Of a DNA stretch of 25,916 nt, positions 7,248-14,864 are shown piece by piece (within the stretch, counting starts at the first letter, position 1; each line of letters starts with the position of its first letter). The stretch covers positions 1-25,916 of the forward strand of contig DLMI01000048.1 in NCBI GenBank assembly GCA_002478145.1, in the 5' to 3' direction. This DNA comes from Acidobacteria bacterium UBA7540 (lineage in GTDB: Bacteria > Acidobacteriota > Terriglobia > UBA7540). Made by a program: the position numbers and the translations under genes. Below the pieces are notes generated by a model. It worked only from the letters and a program-made list of their open reading frames with translations, was not told the DNA's origin and made no database searches.

Positions 7248-8150
7248 ATGGATTTGAATGAACCCGAAAGAGCTGCGGGCGGCGGGAAGACCGAACAACC
7301 GGAAGCCGGCGGCAAGGTGAGGAAGTTCGCGAGCCGAGGCAAAGTGCTGATCGGTGCGGTGCTGGCGGTGACCGTGGTGTCGGGTCTCTATCTTGTCAAC
7401 CGGTACTGGATCGCCCCCGCCCTGCGGACGCAGGCCATGAGCGGCGGGGATCATCCTGGTGCGCCGCCCGTTTCACTGACGGACATCGGCGGGAAAAAGC
7501 TGGACCTGGCTGACTACAAGGGCAAGGTGGTGGTGCTGGATTTCTGGGCTACCTGGTGCGAGCCGTGCCGGATTGAGATTCCGGGACTCGTGGAAATGCA
7601 GGACAAATACGCCAAACAGGGCTTTTCGGTTATCGGCATCTCTCTCGATGATGAGCCTGGCCCTGTAGTGGAATTCTACAAGGAATTCAAGATGAACTAT
7701 CCGGTGGCGGTCGGCAATCAACGTGTAGGGGAACTCTATGGGGGAATCTTTGGGCTGCCGACGACGTTTCTGATCGGCCGCGACGGACGCATTTACGCCA
7801 AGCACACCGGCGCGACAAGTCCCGCAGTAATCGAGGATGAGGTTCAGCAATTGCTGGCCATGAGTCCAACCGCCGAGAACATGGGCTTCAGGCCGGGCAT
7901 GGCGGCGGGCACTTCAACCAAGATTGAACTTGGCGATCCCGCCGCCATCGATTCGGAAATTCCCGGCCTGAACCTGACCAAGCTGACCGCCACGCAGAAG
8001 GAGTCTCTGAAGAAGCAGCTCGGCGAGCTGAAGTGTCCGTGCGGTTGCAATTTGCCGGTGCTGAAATGCCGCCAAGTGGACCGCGCTTGCAGAGTCAGCT
8101 TGAAGATGGCGCAGGCGGAGATGGAGAAGGTTCTGAAATCGGGAGTCTGA
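7248..8150 (+). CDS. TlpA-like thioredoxin with C-terminal CPCGCN module
   Basis: A 300-residue membrane-anchored periplasmic protein. Residues 1-31 are cytoplasmic, a single helix spans about 32-50, and a TlpA/ResA-type thioredoxin domain covers about 70-205. Its active site is WATWCEPCRIE (Cys104, Cys107) and it has cis-Pro GLPTTFLI. After a linker comes a second domain (about 235-295): IPGLNLTKLTATQ, then KCPCGCN with Cys263, 265, 267, 274 and 281. Thioredoxin domains of this type reduce disulfides, for instance in apocytochrome c, using electrons from CcdA. The five-Cys tail recurs in the gene two places downstream and could bind a metal or act as a thiol relay. The ATG at 7248 has AGGGAGATG upstream, and the upstream frame overlaps lgt. 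It is transcribed 10 nt after lgt. Confidence 0.92.
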   Translation: MDLNEPERAAGGGKTEQPEAGGKVRKFASRGKVLIGAVLAVTVVSGLYLVNRYWIAPALRTQAMSGGDHPGAPPVSLTDIGGKKLDLADYKGKVVVLDFWATWCEPCRIEIPGLVEMQDKYAKQGFSVIGISLDDEPGPVVEFYKEFKMNYPVAVGNQRVGELYGGIFGLPTTFLIGRDGRIYAKHTGATSPAVIEDEVQQLLAMSPTAENMGFRPGMAAGTSTKIELGDPAAIDSEIPGLNLTKLTATQKESLKKQLGELKCPCGCNLPVLKCRQVDRACRVSLKMAQAEMEKVLKSGV

Positions 8151-8204
8151 AGCCCCATGATCCCGGTCGTGAGGGCCTGTCGGGATGTCAAATTCAAAGG
8201 GACA

Positions 8205-8735
8205 ATGATGAAGAGGCCAAAGCTGAATATGAAAACGTTTTTTTTCACTTGTATTTTTGTTTGCCTGGCCGCGCCGGTGGCTTGGGCACAGACGCCGGGG
8301 CAGGTGGTAAAGGCGAAGGTCGCGATGGCGTCGCCAGTGGCGCGTCCCAATTCCATCGTCAGGGCGGCGGTGGTGGTGGAGGTCGTCCCCGGCTACCACA
8401 TCAATGACCATCATCCTAGCCTCGAATATCTGATCCCCACGGAAGTCAAACTGGAGCCGAACCCGCAAGTGACGGTGAAGGACATTACTTACCCGAAGGG
8501 TGAGCCGAAGAAGTTTGCCTTCTCCGATGCTCCCCTGTCCGTGTACGAAGGGACGGTCCGGGTTGACGTGGCGCTCCAACTTGAGCGCAAAACGCCGCCC
8601 GGGAATTACGAGGTCAAGGGACAGCTCGCCTATCAGGCCTGCAACGATCACGCCTGCCTGCCGCCGGCGAGCGTGCCACTATTATTCTCCTTCAAAGTGG
8701 TAGGCCGTGGGGCGCCCGCAAGGGGCTCGCAGTAG
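8205..8735 (+). CDS. stand-alone DsbD N-terminal (alpha) domain protein, exported
   Basis: A 176-residue secreted protein. A signal peptide (TFFFTCIFVCLAAPVAWAQ, cleavage near residue 29) is followed by an immunoglobulin-like DsbD-N domain. The family signs are VVPGYHINDHHP (about 60-71), YEGTVRVDVAL and the redox pair in AYQACNDHACLPP (Cys146, Cys151). In E. coli DsbD this domain accepts electrons from the membrane domain and reduces DsbC or CcmG. Here it is not fused to a membrane domain; CcdA encoded upstream can fill that role. Two adjacent ATGs (8205, 8208) follow an AAAGGGA site; a third at 8229 would also keep the signal peptide. The stop is 1 nt before the next gene's ATG, implying coupled translation. 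Confidence 0.87.
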   Translation: MMKRPKLNMKTFFFTCIFVCLAAPVAWAQTPGQVVKAKVAMASPVARPNSIVRAAVVVEVVPGYHINDHHPSLEYLIPTEVKLEPNPQVTVKDITYPKGEPKKFAFSDAPLSVYEGTVRVDVALQLERKTPPGNYEVKGQLAYQACNDHACLPPASVPLLFSFKVVGRGAPARGSQ

Positions 8736-8736
8736 A

Positions 8737-9153
8737 ATGCCGCCAGACAAAACGAGCCTGAATGAGCCAGGGCCGGCCAGCCCGCCGGTCTCGTCGCGCG
8801 GGGCGGTGATTTATCTTTTTGTCGCGATGGCGGTGCTTGCCGCGTTTGTTTGGGCGCTGAGGCCGAACCGGCCGAACGTCAAGCCCGCCCCACTGCGCCC
8901 TCAAGACGCCGCTTGCCCTCAACTGGACGGCGAATTCACGCCCACGAATATCACGGAACTGCCCGGCCTGGAACTTGATTCCCTCAGCAAAGTGCGTCGG
9001 AACCATGTGCTCCTGCGACTCAACATGGAGCCCTGCCCGTGCGGCTGCAACACGAGCATTGCATACTGCCTCCTCAGCCATGCGCGCTGCGAGAAGTGTA
9101 AGGAGTTGGCGCAAAAAATCATCGCAGAAGAACGCGACAGGCAGCAGCCATGA
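8737..9153 (+). CDS. membrane-anchored CPCGCN-motif protein
   Basis: A 138-residue protein of unknown function. One transmembrane helix (about 21-41) follows a short Pro/Ser-rich cytoplasmic start. The exported part carries ELPGLELDSLSKV and then MEPCPCGCN, with Cys100, 102, 104, 111, 118 and 121. The segment is clearly homologous to the tail of the TlpA-like protein two genes upstream: PGLxL, about 20 residues, CPCGCN-x6-C. The pattern recalls PCYCGC-motif lipoproteins and could be a metal site or a thiol centre; neither is proven. The start overlaps translationally with the DsbD-N gene (1-nt gap, AAGGGG about 12 nt upstream). Last gene of the redox run. No enzyme motif is visible. Confidence 0.8.
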   Translation: MPPDKTSLNEPGPASPPVSSRGAVIYLFVAMAVLAAFVWALRPNRPNVKPAPLRPQDAACPQLDGEFTPTNITELPGLELDSLSKVRRNHVLLRLNMEPCPCGCNTSIAYCLLSHARCEKCKELAQKIIAEERDRQQP

Positions 9154-9201
9154 GGCCGAGTTTGTGGAAACTTGTTGGAGGTGTCGCCCGTGGGGGTGGA
9201 G

Positions 9202-9231
9202 GCGACAATATTCAGCCTGGAACGGTATAAT
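9202..9231 (+). promoter_or_regulatory. predicted promoter for the 45-residue peptide gene
   Basis: A perfect TATAAT (9226-9231) is preceded after 18 nt by GCGACA (9202-9207), matching TTGACA at 4 of 6. It lies about 50 nt upstream of a short gene with an excellent ribosome site. Confidence 0.5.
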
Positions 9232-9278
9232 AGGAAATTGCCTGAGAAAGTGTGGTTACGTGTCGGAGGTTAGCACCG

Positions 9279-9416
9279 ATGTGGAAGTTCCTGAAATTCT
9301 TGAGAAATACGAGGGAAGTCCTCATCACGGCGGGGGCGGTGCTGGCCGCAGCAATCGTCGTGGTCGAGACCTACCAGGCGCTGAGAAAGAAGATTGACGC
9401 TGCCGGCAGTTCCTAG
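9279..9416 (+). CDS. 45-residue single-pass membrane peptide
   Basis: A short open frame starting MWKFLKFLRNTREV, followed by a hydrophobic stretch (about 15-32; ITAGAVLAAAIVVVETY) and a basic, polar end (QALRKKIDAAGSS). GGAGGT lies 8 nt upstream of the ATG, close to ideal, and a TATAAT box precedes it. The layout, basic N-terminus, one helix and charged tail, is that of a small inner-membrane protein. I recognise no family. It could be a regulator or accessory subunit of the upstream thiol-redox system, but only proximity suggests this. Real expression is likely given the promoter and ribosome site; function unknown. Confidence 0.6.
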   Translation: MWKFLKFLRNTREVLITAGAVLAAAIVVVETYQALRKKIDAAGSS

Positions 9417-9460
9417 TTTTTCGTGACCCAAATCCGCGCAAGAACGCCCCCTGCGTTTGA

Positions 9461-9666
9461 GGCCCGGAGGGCCGCTCCTGCCCTGCGGGATAGCCCAGGG
9501 CGCAAGCCCTGGGAACGGCCGCGCCTTAAAGAGACCGGTAGCCCCGTCGGGGCGTAAGAGTCTCCGCTTTCGAACCTTCTTTCGCCCCTTCCGGGGCTAG
9601 CTCCCTTGACCCGCTCGCAACCCAGGGCTTGCGCCCTGGGCTAAATTCTGCCGCCCCTGACGGGGC
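9461..9666. repeat. palindrome mosaic with 23-bp inverted arms
   Basis: The 9417-9729 spacer is packed with hairpins. There is GGCCC/GGGCC at 9461-9473, and three GCCCC/GGGGC stem-loops at 9541-9553, 9584-9597 and 9653-9666. Two 23-nt arms (9491-9513 and 9621-9643) are exact reverse complements, and each is itself a CCCAGGG/CCCTGGG hairpin. No gene fits. It may be a dispersed palindromic repeat or a MITE-like unit, with terminator activity for flanking genes. Confidence 0.8.
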
Positions 9667-9729
9667 TGAGGCGGCGAAATCCCCGCCACAGCGAATGCTT
9701 CTTCTGACGCGAATCTCCGTCAGCAAGTA

Positions 9730-11184
9730 CTAGCGGCCTGACGAGTCTGCGCGCAAATGAGCTGCTGCCCGGTGAAGGCGCTCCACCACGCGCCTTTGCC
9801 CCAGAGCGGCCATTACTTCAAACAGGCCCGGGGCCACCGCTTGGCCCGTGAGCGCCACACGCGTGGCATTAATCAGTAGACCTGCCTTGACCCCTTTCTC
9901 CTCTGCCAACGCACGCAGGCAAGCTTCCGTTGCGGTGAGGTCGAAGGGTTGGGCACGAGCAAGCCGCGCGCCGAGTTCATCGAGCAACTCGGGTAATTTT
10001 GCATCCTTCCAAAACTTCTTCTGCGCCTCGGGGTCGTATTCGAACTCTTCACTGAAAAAAGCGCGACCGGAACGCGAAAAATCTTTAATGCTCCGCGCGC
10101 GAGTTTGGAGCAGACGGGCGGAAACTTCGAAGCGCTGCTTTTCCTCCTTGCTGAAGGCATCCTGCCAAAGACCGGCAGCCCTCAATTCCCGTTCAACCCG
10201 CGCCAGAAGGCTCTCCGCGCGGAGATGCCGGAGGTACTCGCTGTTCATCCAGGCGAGCTTTTCCGGATCGAAGACAGCATTCGATTTGGAAACGGCCGTG
10301 AGCTCGAACTCCCGCACCATCTCTTCACGGGTGACGATCTCCTTCTGAGCGGGCGGCGTCCAGCCCAGAAGTACGAGGAAATTCACCAATGCTTCCGGCA
10401 GGATCCCCATCTCGCGATAAGCGCCCACGGAAGTCGCGCCATGGCGTTTGCTCAGCCGTTGCTTGTCCGGTCCGAGGATCAATGGCAAATGCGCAAACCG
10501 CGGCTCCGGCGCTCCCAGTGCGCGGTACATCAAGATCTGCTTGGGGGTGTTAGAAATGTGATCGGCGCCGCGCACCACGTGGGAAATGCGCATGTCGATG
10601 TCGTCGGCCACGACGCCCAAGTGGTAAGTGGGATGACCGTCCGAGCGGAGGAGAACGAAATCTTCAATTTCCTGGTTTTCGAGCTCGAGGTGGCCGAAGA
10701 CCTGATCGTCAAAACTGGTCTGACCGGTGGCCGGGACACGAAACCGGAGTGCGAATGGACGGCCTGTACTTCGCCGCTGTTGCCGCTCATGCTTAGAAAG
10801 ATGGCGACAAACGCCGTCATATCTCCAGGGCCTCTTTTGCGCTTCCGCTTGTGCGCGCTTGGCCTGCAGTTCTTCCGGCAGGCAAAAACACGGATAGGCG
10901 TGAGCAGAGTTTTCCAGCTCGCTTGCCATCTCGCGGTAGCGCTCCAGGCGCTGGGACTGGTAGAACGGCCCTTCATCCCAGTTGAGTCCCAGCCATTCCA
11001 TGCTCTCGAGAATTGCGGTGGTGAGTTCAGGCTTGGAACGGTCGGCGTCCGTGTCTTCAATGCGCAGCAGGAACACGCCGCCGTGATGGCGGGCGAAGAG
11101 CCAGTTGTAGAGAGCGGTGCGCGCTCCGCCCACGTGCAGATATCCCGTCGGGGAGGGTGCAAAACGAACTCGAATCTTGGACAT
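9730..11184 (-). CDS. gltX: glutamyl-tRNA synthetase
   Basis: A 484-residue cytosolic class I aminoacyl-tRNA synthetase charging tRNA-Glu. The Rossmann fold begins with VRFAPSPTGYLHVGGARTAL, where HVGG (17-20) is the HIGH motif. RIEDTDADRS, the GluRS-typical RGADHISNTPKQ (about 205-216) and the KMSKS counterpart KQRLSKRHG (241-249) follow. The C-terminal helical anticodon-binding part ends near residue 475. Length is normal for the bacterial discriminating type or its GluRS relatives; specificity for tRNA-Gln cannot be read safely. The start ATG at 11184 has no strong ribosome site but gives the exact family N-terminus. The 184-nt gap to the next gene upstream suggests its own transcript. Its substrate tRNA is encoded at 3057-3134, not adjacent. 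Confidence 0.97.
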   Translation of the reverse strand: MSKIRVRFAPSPTGYLHVGGARTALYNWLFARHHGGVFLLRIEDTDADRSKPELTTAILESMEWLGLNWDEGPFYQSQRLERYREMASELENSAHAYPCFCLPEELQAKRAQAEAQKRPWRYDGVCRHLSKHERQQRRSTGRPFALRFRVPATGQTSFDDQVFGHLELENQEIEDFVLLRSDGHPTYHLGVVADDIDMRISHVVRGADHISNTPKQILMYRALGAPEPRFAHLPLILGPDKQRLSKRHGATSVGAYREMGILPEALVNFLVLLGWTPPAQKEIVTREEMVREFELTAVSKSNAVFDPEKLAWMNSEYLRHLRAESLLARVERELRAAGLWQDAFSKEEKQRFEVSARLLQTRARSIKDFSRSGRAFFSEEFEYDPEAQKKFWKDAKLPELLDELGARLARAQPFDLTATEACLRALAEEKGVKAGLLINATRVALTGQAVAPGLFEVMAALGQRRVVERLHRAAAHLRADSSGR

Positions 11185-11368
11185 GGCGGATGCAACCGGT
11201 GAGCCCGCGCAGGCGTCCTACAGGCGCGCGCGAACTCGACCGTGGCAACTCACCATGCTAAGTCATTGGGAGCAAGATGGGAAGTGAGAGTTTGGCTGGG
11301 TTGTTGCGATTCAGATTGGTGCGCAAGTCCAGCACTCAATAGGCGCGGCGCTTTCGAAGAATCCAGCT

Positions 11369-13291
11369 TTAGGGCAGCGTAATCATCTCATGCCAGTCGG
11401 CGCCGGGGGATGTGTAGGTCTTCGTGCCCGCGATCACGCCCTGATTGTTCATCCAGTGATAGTCGGAAACATTGTCGATCTTGTACTGCTTACCGGTGCT
11501 TGGGTCCACCACGTCCACGGTGCCCAGAATCACGTTTTCCTCTTTGCGGCCGTTTTCATCGTAAACTTTTGATCTTGCCTCGTAGCCTTTGACGATCATG
11601 TCCGAGGTTTTCTGCTGGTCCTCGGCAATCTGCTGGCGCGCGCGCGCCTGGATTTCCTGCGAACGGGCATTATCCTGCTGCACCGCGTTGCCTGCGATCT
11701 GATCCTCCCGTTGTTTCCATTGGGCGTTGATCCCCATGGAATTGAGGACGTGCCGGCTGATATCGTCGGCCTCCTGCTGGCGCTCGACGCTGGCAATGTA
11801 ACCGTACAGGGCCGCAACATACCAGATGCCGTTGCGGCCCGGAAAGGGGAGAACCGTCGCCGCCGCATAGTAGCCGCGCGCTTCGCGGCCATTCCAGGTG
11901 CAAGAGAAGAAAACGCCAGCCGCGGTCACGCGCGGATTCGGCGCACCTTGAGCTTGTGCCTGCTGGGCGGCGGAAGCAGCCAGGTCCTGGCGTTCGTTCT
12001 CGGAGAGAACCTGCACATCACCGCAGTCCCGCCTGACCGAAGTTGTGACATATTCGCGTATGAATTGCTGCGCCGTTAGAAAGCTACGAATTTGCAGCTT
12101 GGTACCGTCGCCCAAAGACGTATACCCGCCTTCGCGCATGCCGGCGCGCGCGTACATGCGACTCGGCATGGTGTAAGTGCCGATGTTCGCGTCGCCTACC
12201 GCGATGCGGATCTGGCGGTCGGGCGAGAGCAGAACCAGACTCTCTCGGATATCGGTTGCGCTCTGGCGAAAAGCTCCGCCCGAGACGTTCCATCCCTGCG
12301 GCACCGACGCGTTGAAAGCGCCTTCGCGCGGATCGCTCCATTGGACCCATGACACCTGCTCGGCGGCCGCGACGCTTTTCACGGGCGCCCCGCTGTCAGC
12401 TTTCGGACCCGGTACGACTTGGAAACTTTTTAGAATGCCGGCGAAGGTGTCCACCGAAGCTGGATAGAGAGAGGACGGCGCGCTCACGCAGAACAGAACA
12501 ATGGTGGTGCCTTCCGGCGAAGAACTCCATCGCATCAAGGCGGCGGCGCTGGTCTGGCCGCGCGCAAACACACGAGCCGTATTGCCGGCCAACTTTGGCG
12601 CCTCCCAAGTCATCTTGGCGTCCACGCGGCGCGCGAGTTGTTGCACTACCGTTCCGGCTCCGCGGGCGTCCAACTGCTGCTGCGGAATGAACATCGGCCA
12701 GATGACGGCCTGCTGGCCTTGTGGACTTTGGATGTTGATTCGTCCTGGTTGCCGGTCGGTGTGCAACTGCCAGCCCACCGGTACATTCACCGAAAAGCCC
12801 ATAGGATCGTTATGCGCAATCCACTGCACCGGCGCGGGCGGTGAAACAGATTTCAGCGGAACGGCCGTGCGCGCCGCAACGGTGGCGGGAGCCGGCGTCG
12901 CGGGCTGAGCTTTCAGTTTTTTCGAAGGAGCGGTGGCACGGGCGCCGGGCACGGGCGCCGAAGCCGCGGTTTCTTTCGGTGCATTCTGCGGCGCGGGCAA
13001 CTTCATCATCGCCCGGATAACGCGCTCGCTGACCGGCGCGGATTTCAGTTGAATGAGCTGATCCGCCGTCAGATCAAAGGACGCGTGCTTGGCGCGGATC
13101 TGCGCGAGAATGACCTGCTCGCTCACTCCGGCTTTGGCCAGGGTAACGACATCTTCTACCGTCATCGGGGAGCGTTTTTTGGCCTGGCCTGCCGGTGAAA
13201 CTCTTGCGTCAGTCTGCGCACATCCCAGGCAAGCAGCCGCCCCAAGGGCAATGAGAAACGTGATGAAATTCCTGAAATTCCGTCTTTTCAT
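11369..13291 (-). CDS. exported protein of unknown function with duplicated domain
   Basis: A 640-residue protein with a signal peptide (basic MKRRNFRNF, hydrophobic ITFLIALGAAACLGC; cleavage near residue 26). A short helical module follows (about 43-96): MTVEDVVTLAKAGVSEQVIL, FDLTADQLIQLK and VSERVIRAMM. It closely matches a module in the next gene. A Pro/Ala-rich linker leads to two related segments: QWIAHNDPMGFSVNVPVGWQ (about 157) and QWSDPREGAFNASVPQGWNV (about 315). This suggests an internal duplication of a domain with a V-P-x-GW signature. Later parts include a Gln-rich helical stretch (about 530-575) and a C-terminal strand-rich end. No catalytic motif is recognised. The ATG has GGGAG upstream. 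It follows its paralogue by 31 nt, so the two are probably cotranscribed. Confidence 0.8.
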   Translation of the reverse strand: MKRRNFRNFITFLIALGAAACLGCAQTDARVSPAGQAKKRSPMTVEDVVTLAKAGVSEQVILAQIRAKHASFDLTADQLIQLKSAPVSERVIRAMMKLPAPQNAPKETAASAPVPGARATAPSKKLKAQPATPAPATVAARTAVPLKSVSPPAPVQWIAHNDPMGFSVNVPVGWQLHTDRQPGRINIQSPQGQQAVIWPMFIPQQQLDARGAGTVVQQLARRVDAKMTWEAPKLAGNTARVFARGQTSAAALMRWSSSPEGTTIVLFCVSAPSSLYPASVDTFAGILKSFQVVPGPKADSGAPVKSVAAAEQVSWVQWSDPREGAFNASVPQGWNVSGGAFRQSATDIRESLVLLSPDRQIRIAVGDANIGTYTMPSRMYARAGMREGGYTSLGDGTKLQIRSFLTAQQFIREYVTTSVRRDCGDVQVLSENERQDLAASAAQQAQAQGAPNPRVTAAGVFFSCTWNGREARGYYAAATVLPFPGRNGIWYVAALYGYIASVERQQEADDISRHVLNSMGINAQWKQREDQIAGNAVQQDNARSQEIQARARQQIAEDQQKTSDMIVKGYEARSKVYDENGRKEENVILGTVDVVDPSTGKQYKIDNVSDYHWMNNQGVIAGTKTYTSPGADWHEMITLP

Positions 13292-13322
13292 GACTCACTC
13301 CCTGGATGAGTGCTGTCTTGCA

Positions 13323-14150
13323 TTATTCGATTATTCGGAAGGAATAGATCTTCCCCGATCCGCTGGTGGAACCGGGCGGCAAGAACCCGTATTCTCCCGG
13401 CCCGGCGCTCGCCGGAAAGGTCAGTTCATACACCCGGCTCGCTATTTTTTTCCCATCAAACGGTACCTGGTCGCGCTGCGATCCGCTCTGAGAATGCAGG
13501 AAGCCGCCCGTGATCGTGCGGAATTCGCGGTTATCTTTGTTGGGATGCAGGCGCACCAACTGGTACTCAGCCAAGTCGGTGCCCTCCGGCGCCACGATCA
13601 AGAACTCCAGCGGAGTCCCAAGGCTGGTGTGGCTGTTCGCCCCCTGCACGTGACCGTTCACATCGCCATGCCGGATGCCTGCCGTCGCGATGGCCTTCAG
13701 CGCCCCTCCAGTTTTCCAGTACACAATCTCAGGTGAAACCTCAGCCCACTGGCCTTGCTTCTTGGCGTACACACCCACTTCGGTCGGCAGCGCCGCTTCA
13801 GCCGCCTCGGGCTCGGCGGCGACGGGCGCAGGCGCGATATGAGCGGGCGTTTCCGCTTTCGAAGGATCCAACATGACCTCGACAATCCGGTCGCTCACGT
13901 TAGCCGCCTTCAGAGCAATAAGCTGTTCCGTTGACAAATCGAAGGCTTGGCGGTTCTTCCTGATCTGCTGGATGATGATGTCCTCACTCAGGCCTGCCTT
14001 GGTGAGCTTGATGACATCTTCAACCGTTAATCCGCTGTTGGCCGTCCCTGCTTTGCTATGAGACGCTGCCTGTCCGGCCGCTACCGGACTGCACACAAAC
14101 AAACCGATCCACAGGGCGGCAAAGATCACGCTCCAATTTAATTGCCTCAC
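13323..14150 (-). CDS. exported protein of unknown function with shared helical module
   Basis: A 275-residue protein. I chose the GTG at 14150 (MRQLNWSVIFAALWIGLF) because AAGGGAG lies 8 nt upstream and it gives a clean signal peptide ending near SPVAAGQA; the open frame extends much further upstream without support. The helical module (about 41-95; LTVEDVIKLTKAGLSEDIII, FDLSTEQLIALK, VSDRIVEVML) is the same as in the downstream 640-residue protein. An Ala/Pro/Glu linker precedes a strand-rich domain (about 125-275) containing YWKTGGALKAIATAGIRHGD, FLIVAPEGTDL, LHPNKDNREFRTITGGF and GEYGFLPPG. I know similar acidobacterial hypothetical proteins but no function. First gene of a two-gene unit. 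Confidence 0.8.
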   Translation of the reverse strand: MRQLNWSVIFAALWIGLFVCSPVAAGQAASHSKAGTANSGLTVEDVIKLTKAGLSEDIIIQQIRKNRQAFDLSTEQLIALKAANVSDRIVEVMLDPSKAETPAHIAPAPVAAEPEAAEAALPTEVGVYAKKQGQWAEVSPEIVYWKTGGALKAIATAGIRHGDVNGHVQGANSHTSLGTPLEFLIVAPEGTDLAEYQLVRLHPNKDNREFRTITGGFLHSQSGSQRDQVPFDGKKIASRVYELTFPASAGPGEYGFLPPGSTSGSGKIYSFRIIE

Positions 14151-14864
14151 GAGTGCCACTCCCTTTTGTTTTCTCAAGACGACTTCCCCTGGGATTTCCG
14201 TTTTGCTCCCAATTGCCAATCGGTATACGAGTATACACCCGGCTGTTTCTCGTCGATCCTTTTCCGTTGCGAGTTTACCTTGTCGCCACCCCCAGACTGC
14301 GTCCGGGACGGTGGTTTCGCCCGTTTGACAGAACCCAAAACCGCGACGTCCTGCCTTTTCCGAGCGTTTCAACGAACACCTCCCTACGCCATGCCTGCTC
14401 TTCGATCCGGTCTTAACCGTGCGAGCCCGAACCTCGTCCAGAAGCCGACAGTGCCACTCCCACTGCCTGACCGGCACCGGGTGCATGGACCCATCACAGC
14501 GCACGGGCGGTACTGACATCTCGGCGGGCGTCGCTGCTCACGTCTGAACCATGCTCGTCTGGTTGCGAGCGTTATGACGTATTATCGGTGGCTATCCGGT
14601 CTGCCAGAATCTCTGCCCCGCAGCACACCACTCCTGCTAGCGGGTTTGGGAGAAAGCGGCTTCCGAGTGCGGCTGCCCGGATTTCGCTCTCTGGCGGGTG
14701 CCTTGGCGGCCAGCGGTGCCCCTTGGGAGTGTCCGATATTTCCTGTCTTTCGGCCCGCTACCCGCCAAGGTCTCAGCGGCGCAGTAAGGTGAGACGAATT
14801 GCGTCGCCGGCAGGGATTATCCCTTGTTCTTGTTATCGGCAAGGTGCGTCAAAACTTGAGTTCA
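14151..14864. other. 714-nt spacer: possible promoter and a 71-nt hairpin
   Basis: No gene is supported. Near 14223-14236 lies GTATAC-GA-GTATAC; on the minus strand it provides an extended -10 (TG then TATACT, 14237-14230) about 80 nt upstream of the exported-protein gene, but no good -35. Short frames on both strands across 14574-14878 have no ribosome site or motif. A hairpin at 14700-14770 is listed separately. Confidence 0.45.
14700..14770. repeat. hairpin-forming inverted repeat downstream of the ammonium transporter gene
   Basis: CCTTGGCGG (14700-14708) pairs perfectly with CCGCCAAGG (14762-14770). Inside, AGCGG pairs with CCGCT and GCC with GGC. It is about 95 nt past the stop of the minus-strand transporter gene. 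No U-tract follows, so a simple intrinsic terminator is unlikely; a structured RNA or operator is possible. Confidence 0.5.

Noticed and set aside
9526..9726. Minus-strand short frame in the palindrome mosaic
   Set aside because: The frame is a by-product of GC-rich hairpins; no ribosome site and no family signature.
10105..11202. Long plus-strand open frame of 365 codons
   Set aside because: It is antisense to gltX, which has all synthetase motifs; the frame has no motif or ribosome site and follows from the GC-rich codon pattern.
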